Made by a program: the position numbers and the translations under genes. The notes under the pieces are model-generated. The model was not told the DNA's origin. It was given only the letters and a program-made list of their open reading frames with translations, and made no database searches. From positions 1 to 14,669 of the forward strand of contig JAVBLG010000110.1 of assembly GCA_031553655.1 (NCBI GenBank): 14,669 nucleotides of DNA. The letters run 5' to 3'. Positions 1 to 8,151 of the stretch are shown one piece after another. Position 1 is the first letter of the stretch, and each line of letters begins with the position of its first letter. Source of the DNA: JAVBLG01 sp031553655. Its GTDB lineage: Bacteria > Desulfobacterota > Desulfovibrionia > Desulfovibrionales > Desulfovibrionaceae.

Positions 1-217
<217 letters not shown>

Positions 218-228
218 AAACTCTTGCT

Positions 229-256
229 CAGCTCTACGCGAGCTGATTATATAATC
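229..256 (-). other. 16S leader hairpin and palindrome just upstream of the mature 5' end
   Basis: Two abutting inverted repeats lie between the rRNA promoter and the 16S 5' end. CAGCTC (229-234) pairs perfectly with GAGCTG (240-245) over a 5-base loop, and GATTATATAATC (245-256) is a perfect 12-base palindrome sharing one base with it. In the pre-rRNA they could fold as leader structure for processing or antitermination. No canonical boxA was recognised. The role is inferred; the repeats themselves are directly visible. Confidence 0.45.
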
Positions 257-356
257 TTTATTCTTTCCCGACTCGCTATTCAATTGTCAATTAACCACTT
301 GCTGCCCTGCTGGGCCTCACCGCTTTCGCGACTTGCTGTTCTTCAGCGCGTTCCCG

Positions 357-418
357 AATATGCTTCATTTCGAACTTGCTGTCAACAACTTTTTTTCTAA
401 CTCTTCGAAAAACTTTTT
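357..418 (-). promoter_or_regulatory. rRNA operon promoter (P1-like) with UP-element-like A/T tract
   Basis: On the minus strand TTGACA (385-380) is followed after 17 bases by CATATT (362-357), which matches four of six -10 consensus bases. Directly upstream (386-418) is a run of A and T tracts like an UP element. Directly downstream, the discriminator CGGGAACGCGC is GC-rich, as expected of a stringently controlled rRNA promoter. Transcription would begin near 350, giving a leader of about 130 bases before 16S. The combination of perfect -35, optimal spacing, UP-like tract and GC discriminator is persuasive, although no start site has been mapped. Confidence 0.65.
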
Positions 419-535
419 GGTCTCTCGCGTCCCGTCCGGTGATTCAACCCCGTTCCGAATCGCGAAAACGCAATTTGCTACAACTCCGCAAAAAGATCAA
501 GCGAAAAAATCACCTTTTTCTATCTTATTTTTCTA

Positions 536-730
536 ACCTTTAAAATTCAAGCTGTTATAATCAACACAATAATGCTGCCCAAAGGCAAAAACATCTCACC
601 CCTCAGAAAAACAACGCTTACTACATATCCTATAGGCCATATTATTGGTAAAAATCGTCCTTATTTATCTCTATTATAGTATTTTGCTTTTGAAATTATC
701 CTTTACCTGGAACTGTTTTTTTAAAATTAA
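536..730. other. AT-rich spacer without a recognisable gene
   Basis: This stretch between the rRNA promoter region and the structured element carries no ORF with convincing coding character. A weak second minus-strand promoter is possible: TTGGGC (582-577), 17 bases, TATAAC (559-554). It could serve as an extra rRNA promoter, but its -35 is poor. A TATAAT-like hexamer at 678-673 lacks a convincing -35. Nothing else is supported here. Confidence 0.4.
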
Positions 731-960
731 GGCCGATTGTCCTGCGCCACCCTTCAACGGCGGCTCGTAATCGCATGTTATTACAGCGGCTTCGACGCCT
801 AAGTTACGGACACTTTGTGAGAGACTCGGGCCGTCCTGGCCCTCGCCCTGCGGGCGTTGCTGCGCAACATCCAATTCCACATCCTGTGGAATTGAGCGGA
901 CGGCCCTACCAACGCACGGGCCGTCAGAGCATTTCGCTCATTTCATTCGCAAAACGCTCT
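731..960 (-). other. Structured intergenic element with clustered hairpins
   Basis: Beginning at the stop codon of the last operon gene, the minus strand contains a dense series of perfect inverted repeats. They are: AGAGC/GCTCT (960-956 with 930-926); GACGGCCC/GGGCCGTC (925-918 with 906-899); CAATTCCACA/TGTGGAATTG (894-885 with 881-872, 3-base loop); GTTGC/GCAAC (868-864 with 860-856, 3-base loop); GCCC/GGGC (855-852 with 848-845, 3-base loop). A second GACGGCCC lies at 835-828, so the GGGCCGTC copy has two possible partners. Less regular GC-rich sequence, including GTAAT/ATTAC arms, continues to about 731. There is no T-tract after the hairpins, so this is not a textbook intrinsic terminator. 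It may be a multicopy intergenic repeat, a structured RNA tail or an insulator before the rRNA operon. Confidence 0.6.
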
Positions 961-3199
961 AAAAAATGCCTATGTTGGGGGAGGTATTGCTCTTAATCGG
1001 CTGTCCGTAAAAATTATGCCCATACGGGGTGCTGCGTCCGGCATTGATAAGCGGCGACTCCGGCCCGGGAATGAAAGACACCTTGCCGCGCACAGGCCCC
1101 TCATTTTCCGGGCAGCGGTATATGCCATGCTCCATACGTTCGCAGTGCCTCTTCACTTCTTCGGCTATTTCAGCCAGGCCGGCCACGCGCGCCAGCGGTT
1201 CCTTGGCGGTCAGACTGAAAAGCTCGCCCCAATCCTGAATGTTGAACTCATGCCCTCCATGCGAATACAAACCGATAATCGCCCCGTGGTATTTCATAAA
1301 ATCAAAAATCAGCCGGAACATTTCCTCTCTGTCGTCAAGAGGCATATAGGCTATTATATCCTTGAGCGAGGCGCTCCACAGCCAATAAAGATTTACGCGC
1401 TCCACGGCGGGAGTAAACATGACATCTCCCCTGGCGCGGGCAATGACAAAACCGGTGTCGTCCATGGCCTTGACCAGATCCGGTCCGTCTTCGGAATAGG
1501 GACAGACCAAAGCGGTGATTGCTTTCGCGACCTTACGTTCCGCCAGGCCGCGCTCTATTATACTCTTCGATTCAGCCAGCATGTAATGCCGGTAGGCGTC
1601 ACCGTCGAAAATGAAGTTTGGGGCATAAGCTTCAAAAAAAATGTCGCGCTCATCCACCGAAGCCAGCAGCATGGCCGGGACATTTCTGAAACTTAAATCG
1701 GTCAAATCCGCCTTAAAGCCGGATTCCTGCAACCTTCTGACCAGTTCGCCCAAGGTAAACCATTCCACAGGGCGCGTCGGATTGTCCAAGACAGGTTTTG
1801 CTGAAGTGGTTTTTCCGGCTGTAACCCCGGACGGCGCAACAGAACGCGAGGCCGAAGATTCTTTCGGTTTTATCTTCAGGGGGATTTCCGTAACTACCGC
1901 GCCATCGGTTTTTATTATAAGCTTCTTGTCCTTATCAATGGTCAGCGTGGCCGACGACGCGCCCTCGGGATAATGGGAAAGCAGGAGAGCCTCTTTGGCA
2001 ATCAGCGTGGCATGCGCCGCCCCGTGCGAGGCCACCTCGTGCCCTCTGGCGACGGCCGGAATAAGCGCCTTCCAGAAATCTTCATCAAGCGCATCGGTAT
2101 TAAGCGATATGGTGATGGTTTGTCTGAGTTTTTCCGCATGCCCAGCCAGGATGGCCCAGTGCGGCACATTGGCGGTATCATCAATACCGAAATTGATTAG
2201 AGCTTGGCGGCCGCCGGAAAAACGGGGGGAAGCGGTCACACAGTTCACACATTCCAGCTCCGGCTGTTCTTCAAGAGGTTTGGCCTGCCAAGTCAGCATA
2301 AGATCCGGGCCCGGTGCGTACAGACAATTTTCCAATTTGGCCTTGGGGTCTCCGGGGCGCTGCCATACTTGCCGTTCGGACGAACCAAGGTAAAATACGC
2401 TGTTGACCATGGATATTTCCGCCTGAATCCGTTCCAGACGCATCACCGCGTACCTGTGATTAGCAAAAAGGCAATTGGTGAACTCAAGAGTTTGCTCGTT
2501 CTTGAGGAAAACAGCCCCGCCGCCAAGGTCTTTAAATAGACAATAAACAAAAGTGACCGAAGCGGGCTTTCGCTGCTGTCCTCCACCCTTATATTCTCTA
2601 TATTTGACCGCCTTTTTGGACGGCTGGTACGGAGCATTGCGCGGAGCGTCCACATGCAGGGCGGCCTCCGGTCCGGGGTGTCCCACAAAGGTACAGGCCT
2701 CGAAAAAAGGATTGCCGCCGTAAATATTAAGCATGGCCATAAGATCGCGCATTTCAAAAAGGCAATGCTCAAAACGCCCGCGGAAATCCCTTAGCTCGGC
2801 CACAGGGGCTTTGCCGGCGTGAAAGCTCACTCCATGCCATATACTGTTGCCGCTGTCCGCGAGCACCACGCTTTTATCCGTTGGCGCGAAAATGCGCACT
2901 AACGGCACATTGTCCTGATCATAAGCTCCACGGAAAGTCAGACTGGAAGCGCCAACGCGTATGCTCTCCACATAATCTCCAGGGGCTATCCTTATTTCAT
3001 CGCCGGATCGTGCCGCTTTTACGGCCGCGCCAATGGAGCCGAGAGGTCGATCCGGGGTAAGCCCGTTCCACTCCGGTCTCGAGTTTTTGCCCACATACAG
3101 CACCCGGCCCTTGGATACAGCGGCTCCGGCGGACTCGGCAACTACGCCGACCGCCATGCATATAAAAAGCGTGAAGATCAGAACTATCCTAAAATACAT
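959..3199 (-). CDS. Secreted beta-helix protein with inserted NodB-type polysaccharide deacetylase domain
   Basis: A 746-residue exported protein, probably a periplasmic or surface polysaccharide N-deacetylase. Residues 1-22 form a signal peptide. Residues about 30-325 read as a right-handed parallel beta-helix: a GLTPDRPLGSI entry like DUF1565 proteins, then repeated short turns such as FEHCLFEM, FEACTFVG and FTNCLFAN. Residues about 330-660 resemble a NodB/CE4 deacetylase. The Asp pair is at 340-341 (FGIDD), an SHGAAH motif has His392 and His396, a CPYSED motif lies near 566-571 and a late YSHGGH near 645-650. All would suit metal binding and catalysis. A low-complexity, Ser/Lys-rich insert (about 410-480) splits the domain. 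The C-terminus (SPLINAG, then PNIGIF) is the usual end of a beta-helix, so the deacetylase sits inside the helix fold. ATG at 3199 follows a GGGGA ribosome site at 6 bases and overlaps the preceding gene by 11 bases, implying translational coupling. Substrate is inferred from context. Confidence 0.85.
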   Translation of the reverse strand: MYFRIVLIFTLFICMAVGVVAESAGAAVSKGRVLYVGKNSRPEWNGLTPDRPLGSIGAAVKAARSGDEIRIAPGDYVESIRVGASSLTFRGAYDQDNVPLVRIFAPTDKSVVLADSGNSIWHGVSFHAGKAPVAELRDFRGRFEHCLFEMRDLMAMLNIYGGNPFFEACTFVGHPGPEAALHVDAPRNAPYQPSKKAVKYREYKGGGQQRKPASVTFVYCLFKDLGGGAVFLKNEQTLEFTNCLFANHRYAVMRLERIQAEISMVNSVFYLGSSERQVWQRPGDPKAKLENCLYAPGPDLMLTWQAKPLEEQPELECVNCVTASPRFSGGRQALINFGIDDTANVPHWAILAGHAEKLRQTITISLNTDALDEDFWKALIPAVARGHEVASHGAAHATLIAKEALLLSHYPEGASSATLTIDKDKKLIIKTDGAVVTEIPLKIKPKESSASRSVAPSGVTAGKTTSAKPVLDNPTRPVEWFTLGELVRRLQESGFKADLTDLSFRNVPAMLLASVDERDIFFEAYAPNFIFDGDAYRHYMLAESKSIIERGLAERKVAKAITALVCPYSEDGPDLVKAMDDTGFVIARARGDVMFTPAVERVNLYWLWSASLKDIIAYMPLDDREEMFRLIFDFMKYHGAIIGLYSHGGHEFNIQDWGELFSLTAKEPLARVAGLAEIAEEVKRHCERMEHGIYRCPENEGPVRGKVSFIPGPESPLINAGRSTPYGHNFYGQPIKSNTSPNIGIF

Positions 3200-6100
3200 A
3201 CTGAATCCCCAAGTTGAATTGGTCCAGAGTATAATCCGGCATTTCCAGACGCTGATATCCGCCCTCCAGGCTCAAATCGTCGGTCAGAGCGTAGCTGGCC
3301 CCGGCCACATAACGCAGAACCTGCCGCCAATCCTTGTTTCTGGATGTGGCCATGCCTATGCCGAACATGCCGTTGATGAAGAAATCCTTGAACAATTCGT
3401 GCTTGCCGGTAATTGTGCCCATGTGGCTTACATAATCCTGCGGGGCATAATATTCACGCGGGTTTTTGTCACTCTGCGCCGTATTGAACAGATATCCAAG
3501 TTTGATATAGGGCTTGTCCCACAGAATATATCCGGGGTGCAGATTCAACCCCCATGTATTGTTGCCGTCGGTGCGCGAAACGAAATACCCCTCACCGTCA
3601 AGCACGCCCCAGTTCAAAACGCGCATGGAAGTATTTAAGGCGAAACGGTCCGCATAGATTCCTTTGCGGATGCTGTCTCTGGTTTCAATGCCGCCGCGAT
3701 TGTAAACAAGGTTGTATTCACCATTTATATTCAGAAAATCAGTTGCATAGGCCCCGTGCCAGGCCGCGCGCCCTTCCCAGAAGGCGTCTCCCTTGCTGTT
3801 AGGCGCTACCCCGCGCACGAAGAGATCAATCCAGTGCTGCTTGAAGGGATAATAACGCAAGCCCACACCAACGGCCTGAGCCTCAGTATATTTGCCCTTA
3901 TATCCCCAGAGTATTTCCGAAACAGAGGCGGAAAGCTGCAATTTGTCATTCACGTGCGTGGCGAACGACAGAGTGTATTCCGAATAATCCCGTTCAGCAT
4001 CGTCACGCCACCAACGCGGGGTAAAGGCAATACGCGGCCTGAGCATATGTTCGGCTCGTTCCAGCAGTATTTCCGTGCGCGGATTGTCGGGGTCAAGCGC
4101 CCGCGCCTCACGGGCCAGCTCGTTGGCATAGGCCGCGTCGCCGTCAAAAAGAGCATTAGCGGCGCGGTAATAAGAAATATCTTTGGCGGAAAGTCCCAGG
4201 TCTTCACTCTTGCCAAAAAGCCGCTCCGCCCTCGGCAGCTGCCCGTGCCAGCTTGACAAAATGGCTTCGTCAAGCACGGCCAGCCGCGTGGGGTGAGCTT
4301 CGGGCATGGCCGCCAGAGCCTTGTCGTCAAGAGGGAAATAAAGATTGCGCACCGGCATGTGCAACGGGTCGGCCCCATACAGATGATACCCTGTTCCTGT
4401 GGGCACAAAGGCGGTAAAGAAATTGGCTTTTACCGCTTCGGCATAGGCCGCGCGCACGTCATCGTCGGCATCAAGTCCGAGTTGACCGTAATCGCCGCCA
4501 GGATACATCCAGCCCTGTGGATTGATGCCGCGCTGAATAGCGCGCGCCTTTATCCGCGCAATGGCGTCTTGCCAGCGCGTCCGCATTTCCTCGCGGCTTT
4601 CCTGACGGTCGCCCAGCCAGGTCCTTCCACCCCAAAAGTTGGATTTACGCCCGGAAGCGTCGCGTGCCACGCTGCGGTCAGCCGTGTCCGTAAGAATAAA
4701 TTCCCAGCGCCCCGTGGCGGATAATTGCCGCAAAAACGCTATGTCGGGCCATTGCAGGGGCGTGGCGTCCATAAAAGATTCCTCGCCCACCACAAGCGCC
4801 GCCCGACCGCCCTGGCGTGTCAGAACAGCATCAATAGCCGCAATTTCCGCTGGATTGCCCCGGCCGATAATGACAAGCATAGGTATGCCGCGCGGATCCA
4901 CAAAAGCATTTCTTCTGGATCCGCCCGCTATAGACGGCTCAAGAGCCTCATTTAATGACACAAAACGGTAATTTTTCTTGAAATAAATCAGATGATTTTC
5001 AATATCCTGCGGAGTATAGGCATCTTCGCGCGGCAGAGCCGAAATATTGGCGAAACACACCGTCATGGCCGCGCCATTGGACCCTCTGGCGGCCATTTTC
5101 TCCGCCAGGGGCAGCGAGTAGTCAAAACGTGATATAGCCCCCATATGTATGGACGATTGCAGAGCCAGATACGGATCTTGCGGGAAAGTGCGCGTCATGT
5201 CGCGCGAACGGTAGGCGGCCTCCTTAAATCTTTCGCGCTGCAGGGCGATGTCGAGCATGCTCTCCAGGGCGTTGTACTGTATTTTATTGCGTTCCAGAAT
5301 GCCTGTGGCATGTTCTTCGGCCTCTGCCAGCTTGGCGTCGTCCGGCTGCATATTTTCCACTTCGCGGCGGGTCAGCCGCTTCAATTCCGCCAGCTTGTCC
5401 GGATCGTAGGTGGCTTCGTCCAGTCGCCCCTTGTCCAACTTGTGCTTGTCGCGCTTCATCTTGTCCAATTCCGCTTTTTCCATGCGATATTGCTCACGCA
5501 TGGAGACATTGTAGACATCATTCATATATATGGAATCAGGATCACGGCGCAGATACTCCTCGGCAAACTCTTCCGCCTGCGCCGGATTTTTACCCTTCAT
5601 AGCCCGCTCGGCTTTGCGCCGCAACACGGTAAGCACTTCCGGATCTTCCATACCGGCGGCGGCCAGCACCCGTTCGGCCTCGTCAAGACGATCCTGAGAG
5701 CGCAAGCTGGCCACTAGTCCGCGCACCGCCGGAACATAGCCGGGGCGCTTTTTCAAAATGGCCCGGAATATCTTTTCCGCCGCCTTGTAATTGCCTAGCC
5801 CTTGCTCGCAAAGAGCCTGATAGAGCATGGCCTCGCCATTGCCAGAATTTTTGGCCAGATATGCCTTTATTTCCCGCGCCGAAGCAAAATCGCGCATGCC
5901 GAGGAACAAATTGAAAAGCTGGTAGGCGGCGCTGTAATTGCCGCGCGCGCCTTTGATATAATTTTTGAAATGGGTGGCGGCTTCCTGAAGTTTTCCATCA
6001 ATCAGGCACATGCGCCCCAGAACATATTCCCTTTTCAAGGGGCTGCATCCGGCTGTAAAGCGCATATGTCGCTCCACAGCATCTCGGTCACCGTCTATTT

Positions 6101-8078
6101 TAGCCAATAAGGCCATGCCAAGATTCACATCCGGAGCAGTGGGATCCAGGCGGTACGCGGCCCACCACAAAGGAGCGGCCTCGCCGGCGGCATCCTTGGA
6201 GGTAAGATCAAAGGCGGCCTCAGCCAACATGGATGCGCCAGCTCTGGGCGAAATCAGCTTGAACTGCCTGCTCTCGATTACTTCATTTAAAAGATCCGTA
6301 TACCCCTGCCGGAATATTTCCGTGAGAAATTCCTTCAAAACGGAATTATAGAAATTAAGATCCAAAACAAACAGGGAAATGCCGCTGTCGCGGTCGGGCA
6401 ATTGGCAGGATACAGCTTTGGACGGCGGGGCCATGGCCAAAAAACGTCGCGCCGCGGCATCCACAGAGGCCTTGGGCGCACCGCTTTTAAGCCCGCTGTA
6501 GGCCAGACACAGGGCATGCCACACCGCAAAATCGCCCTCGGCCCGCATGGTGGACAGCACCGGCCAGGCCGCCGACCATTGCTCGGCGCGCACCAGCATA
6601 AGCGCCAAGGCGAACTCGGGCATGTCCGGAAACATGATTCGATACATTTCCAAGGCTTGGGCAACCATACCGCTGCTCATCAGCAGCTGAATTATATTGG
6701 CATTGGCGCTTCTGTTGCGCTCGGGGTCCACGCTTACGGCATCACGCCAATGGATGAAAGCGTCCATGGCCTTGCGTTCGTCCCACAATTTCCAGCCCGT
6801 TTCGCGCAGAAGATCCGCCTGATGGGACATCTCAGGCACTTTGGTGGTGAGGTTCAGACCTTCCACAATATAACGCACGCTGTCGCGTGGATGCACGGTG
6901 GTTGTATTTCGCACGGCCTCCAAAAGCGCGGCGCGGGTTTCGTTGATGGCCTCATGATCCTTTTTATCAACGGCTATAAGATAGCGTCCGTAATTTAATC
7001 CTACAATCTCCTTGCGCCTTTGCAGATCATCGAAGTAGGCGCGCGTGGCCTCCGCGCCTCCAGACAGATACAGATAAAAAAGATTCTGCCCTTCCAGAAA
7101 GGGATCGTCGGGAAAAAGCCCCACAGCCTTTTGCGTCATTTCCAGCGCCTTGCCGGCTTGCCCCCCTGCCCTGCGGGCTGTAGCGATTCTGGAAGCCCAC
7201 AATTGCGGCTGGGAAGAATCACGCCAGTAACTCTCATAAAGCTTGGCGGCCATAAGCGGTTCCTTCAGCGCCATATAGGCCCCAGCCCAGTCGGCTATCA
7301 GTTTTTCACGATCATAACCGAGACCGAGGGCCATATCGTACATTTCCGTGGCTTTCTCGCTCTGTTTTTTGCTCTGCAAGCCCCTGGCGGTAAGAAAACT
7401 GAAGGCGGCAATCAGCCGCGCACGCGGATTTTTGGCTTCCAGACCGCCCCCGGCCGCCTTTAGCAGTCCGGCCGCGAGTTCGGGATTATTGTCCATACAA
7501 GCCCGCAAAATGGGCCGATCCCGCTCTTCAAGCGCGTCCGAGGCGGCAAGCGCTCGCAAAATAGCCGGTAAGCGCCCTTTACCGTTGGAATAGGTTTCCA
7601 CCAGACGGCCCACAAGCTGAGGCAGCACATTTCGCCCGGCCCGCTTGAAGCAGATGATCAGCGCATCTTCAAGCGCTTTTGGATCATTACCCCTGGTGGC
7701 CATGATGTTTTCAACAGCCAGAGTGTTCAATTCCACATTGTCGGGCATGGCGGACATGGCCAGAGCAATTACTTTCGAGGCTTCCTCATGCCGCCCCAAC
7801 CTGGTGAGTACAAGGCTTTTTTGCCACAAAAAAGGCAAATAGGAGGGAGAGCGTTCAAGACCGTTTTCAATGGCTTCCAGAGCTTCGGCATAGTTCTTTT
7901 TTTGTATGGCGCGCTGTGCATTTTTGTAGAAAAAAGCCACGGATTGAGTTTCTCTTTCCGAACTGGCCGACTCTTCGGCCGCGAAACTGCCGCTGACGGC
8001 GGCAAAGCACAACAACAGTGTAAAAAATACAAAAAAAACATCTTTACCATTCATATACATTTTTACCGGCAGGCGCAT
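3189..8078 (-). CDS. PgaA-like outer-membrane porin with TPR superhelix fused to a degenerate PgaB-like deacetylase domain
   Basis: A giant exported protein of about 1629 residues. I prefer ATG at 8078 because GAGG lies 6 bases upstream; an in-frame TTG at 8090 would add four residues. Numbered from that TTG, a signal peptide ends near 38 (SFAA), and TPR-type helical repeats fill roughly 48-860 and resume at 935-985. A highly charged, probably coiled-coil stretch lies at about 866-930. A PgaB/NodB-like domain spans about 1008-1255: it keeps the fold signature YTPQDIENHLIYFKKNY and the late GWMYPGGDYG motif. The TFDD metal-binding motif is replaced by VIIGRG, and no HxxxH is present. A short TPR-like segment (1300-1345) leads into a C-terminal beta-barrel (about 1352-1633) ending in YVF, the usual outer-membrane signature. 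E. coli PgaA is about 800 residues with the same TPR-then-barrel order, so this is a double-length, domain-inserted relative. Likely role: passage of polysaccharide across the periplasm and outer membrane. PelB is another TPR/barrel alternative, but the neighbours favour Pga. Confidence 0.85.
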   Translation of the reverse strand: MRLPVKMYMNGKDVFFVFFTLLLCFAAVSGSFAAEESASSERETQSVAFFYKNAQRAIQKKNYAEALEAIENGLERSPSYLPFLWQKSLVLTRLGRHEEASKVIALAMSAMPDNVELNTLAVENIMATRGNDPKALEDALIICFKRAGRNVLPQLVGRLVETYSNGKGRLPAILRALAASDALEERDRPILRACMDNNPELAAGLLKAAGGGLEAKNPRARLIAAFSFLTARGLQSKKQSEKATEMYDMALGLGYDREKLIADWAGAYMALKEPLMAAKLYESYWRDSSQPQLWASRIATARRAGGQAGKALEMTQKAVGLFPDDPFLEGQNLFYLYLSGGAEATRAYFDDLQRRKEIVGLNYGRYLIAVDKKDHEAINETRAALLEAVRNTTTVHPRDSVRYIVEGLNLTTKVPEMSHQADLLRETGWKLWDERKAMDAFIHWRDAVSVDPERNRSANANIIQLLMSSGMVAQALEMYRIMFPDMPEFALALMLVRAEQWSAAWPVLSTMRAEGDFAVWHALCLAYSGLKSGAPKASVDAAARRFLAMAPPSKAVSCQLPDRDSGISLFVLDLNFYNSVLKEFLTEIFRQGYTDLLNEVIESRQFKLISPRAGASMLAEAAFDLTSKDAAGEAAPLWWAAYRLDPTAPDVNLGMALLAKIDGDRDAVERHMRFTAGCSPLKREYVLGRMCLIDGKLQEAATHFKNYIKGARGNYSAAYQLFNLFLGMRDFASAREIKAYLAKNSGNGEAMLYQALCEQGLGNYKAAEKIFRAILKKRPGYVPAVRGLVASLRSQDRLDEAERVLAAAGMEDPEVLTVLRRKAERAMKGKNPAQAEEFAEEYLRRDPDSIYMNDVYNVSMREQYRMEKAELDKMKRDKHKLDKGRLDEATYDPDKLAELKRLTRREVENMQPDDAKLAEAEEHATGILERNKIQYNALESMLDIALQRERFKEAAYRSRDMTRTFPQDPYLALQSSIHMGAISRFDYSLPLAEKMAARGSNGAAMTVCFANISALPREDAYTPQDIENHLIYFKKNYRFVSLNEALEPSIAGGSRRNAFVDPRGIPMLVIIGRGNPAEIAAIDAVLTRQGGRAALVVGEESFMDATPLQWPDIAFLRQLSATGRWEFILTDTADRSVARDASGRKSNFWGGRTWLGDRQESREEMRTRWQDAIARIKARAIQRGINPQGWMYPGGDYGQLGLDADDDVRAAYAEAVKANFFTAFVPTGTGYHLYGADPLHMPVRNLYFPLDDKALAAMPEAHPTRLAVLDEAILSSWHGQLPRAERLFGKSEDLGLSAKDISYYRAANALFDGDAAYANELAREARALDPDNPRTEILLERAEHMLRPRIAFTPRWWRDDAERDYSEYTLSFATHVNDKLQLSASVSEILWGYKGKYTEAQAVGVGLRYYPFKQHWIDLFVRGVAPNSKGDAFWEGRAAWHGAYATDFLNINGEYNLVYNRGGIETRDSIRKGIYADRFALNTSMRVLNWGVLDGEGYFVSRTDGNNTWGLNLHPGYILWDKPYIKLGYLFNTAQSDKNPREYYAPQDYVSHMGTITGKHELFKDFFINGMFGIGMATSRNKDWRQVLRYVAGASYALTDDLSLEGGYQRLEMPDYTLDQFNLGIQYVF

Positions 8079-8151
8079 ATTCAACCTCAAATTCCAGAGT
8101 GGATTACGTGTTAACGAATCATAGCCTCAGAGAATTATACAGAGAGCATGT

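Noticed and set aside
674..880. A 68-codon minus-strand frame through the hairpin-rich element
   Set aside because: It has no ribosome site, runs through GC-rich inverted repeats and ends in AT-rich spacer. Its apparent coding potential is most simply explained by the structured repeat; a copy-number search would be needed to reconsider.
1016..1696. A 226-codon plus-strand frame opposite the beta-helix deacetylase gene, and other long antisense frames across the operon
   Set aside because: They lie wholly opposite genes with clear domain motifs and signal peptides, lack recognisable motifs themselves, and are shadows of the real minus-strand coding frames.
8134..8139. TATAAT hexamer on the minus strand between the second and third operon genes
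   Set aside because: There is no acceptable -35 at 16-18 bases and no proper extended -10 TG, so an internal promoter is not supported.
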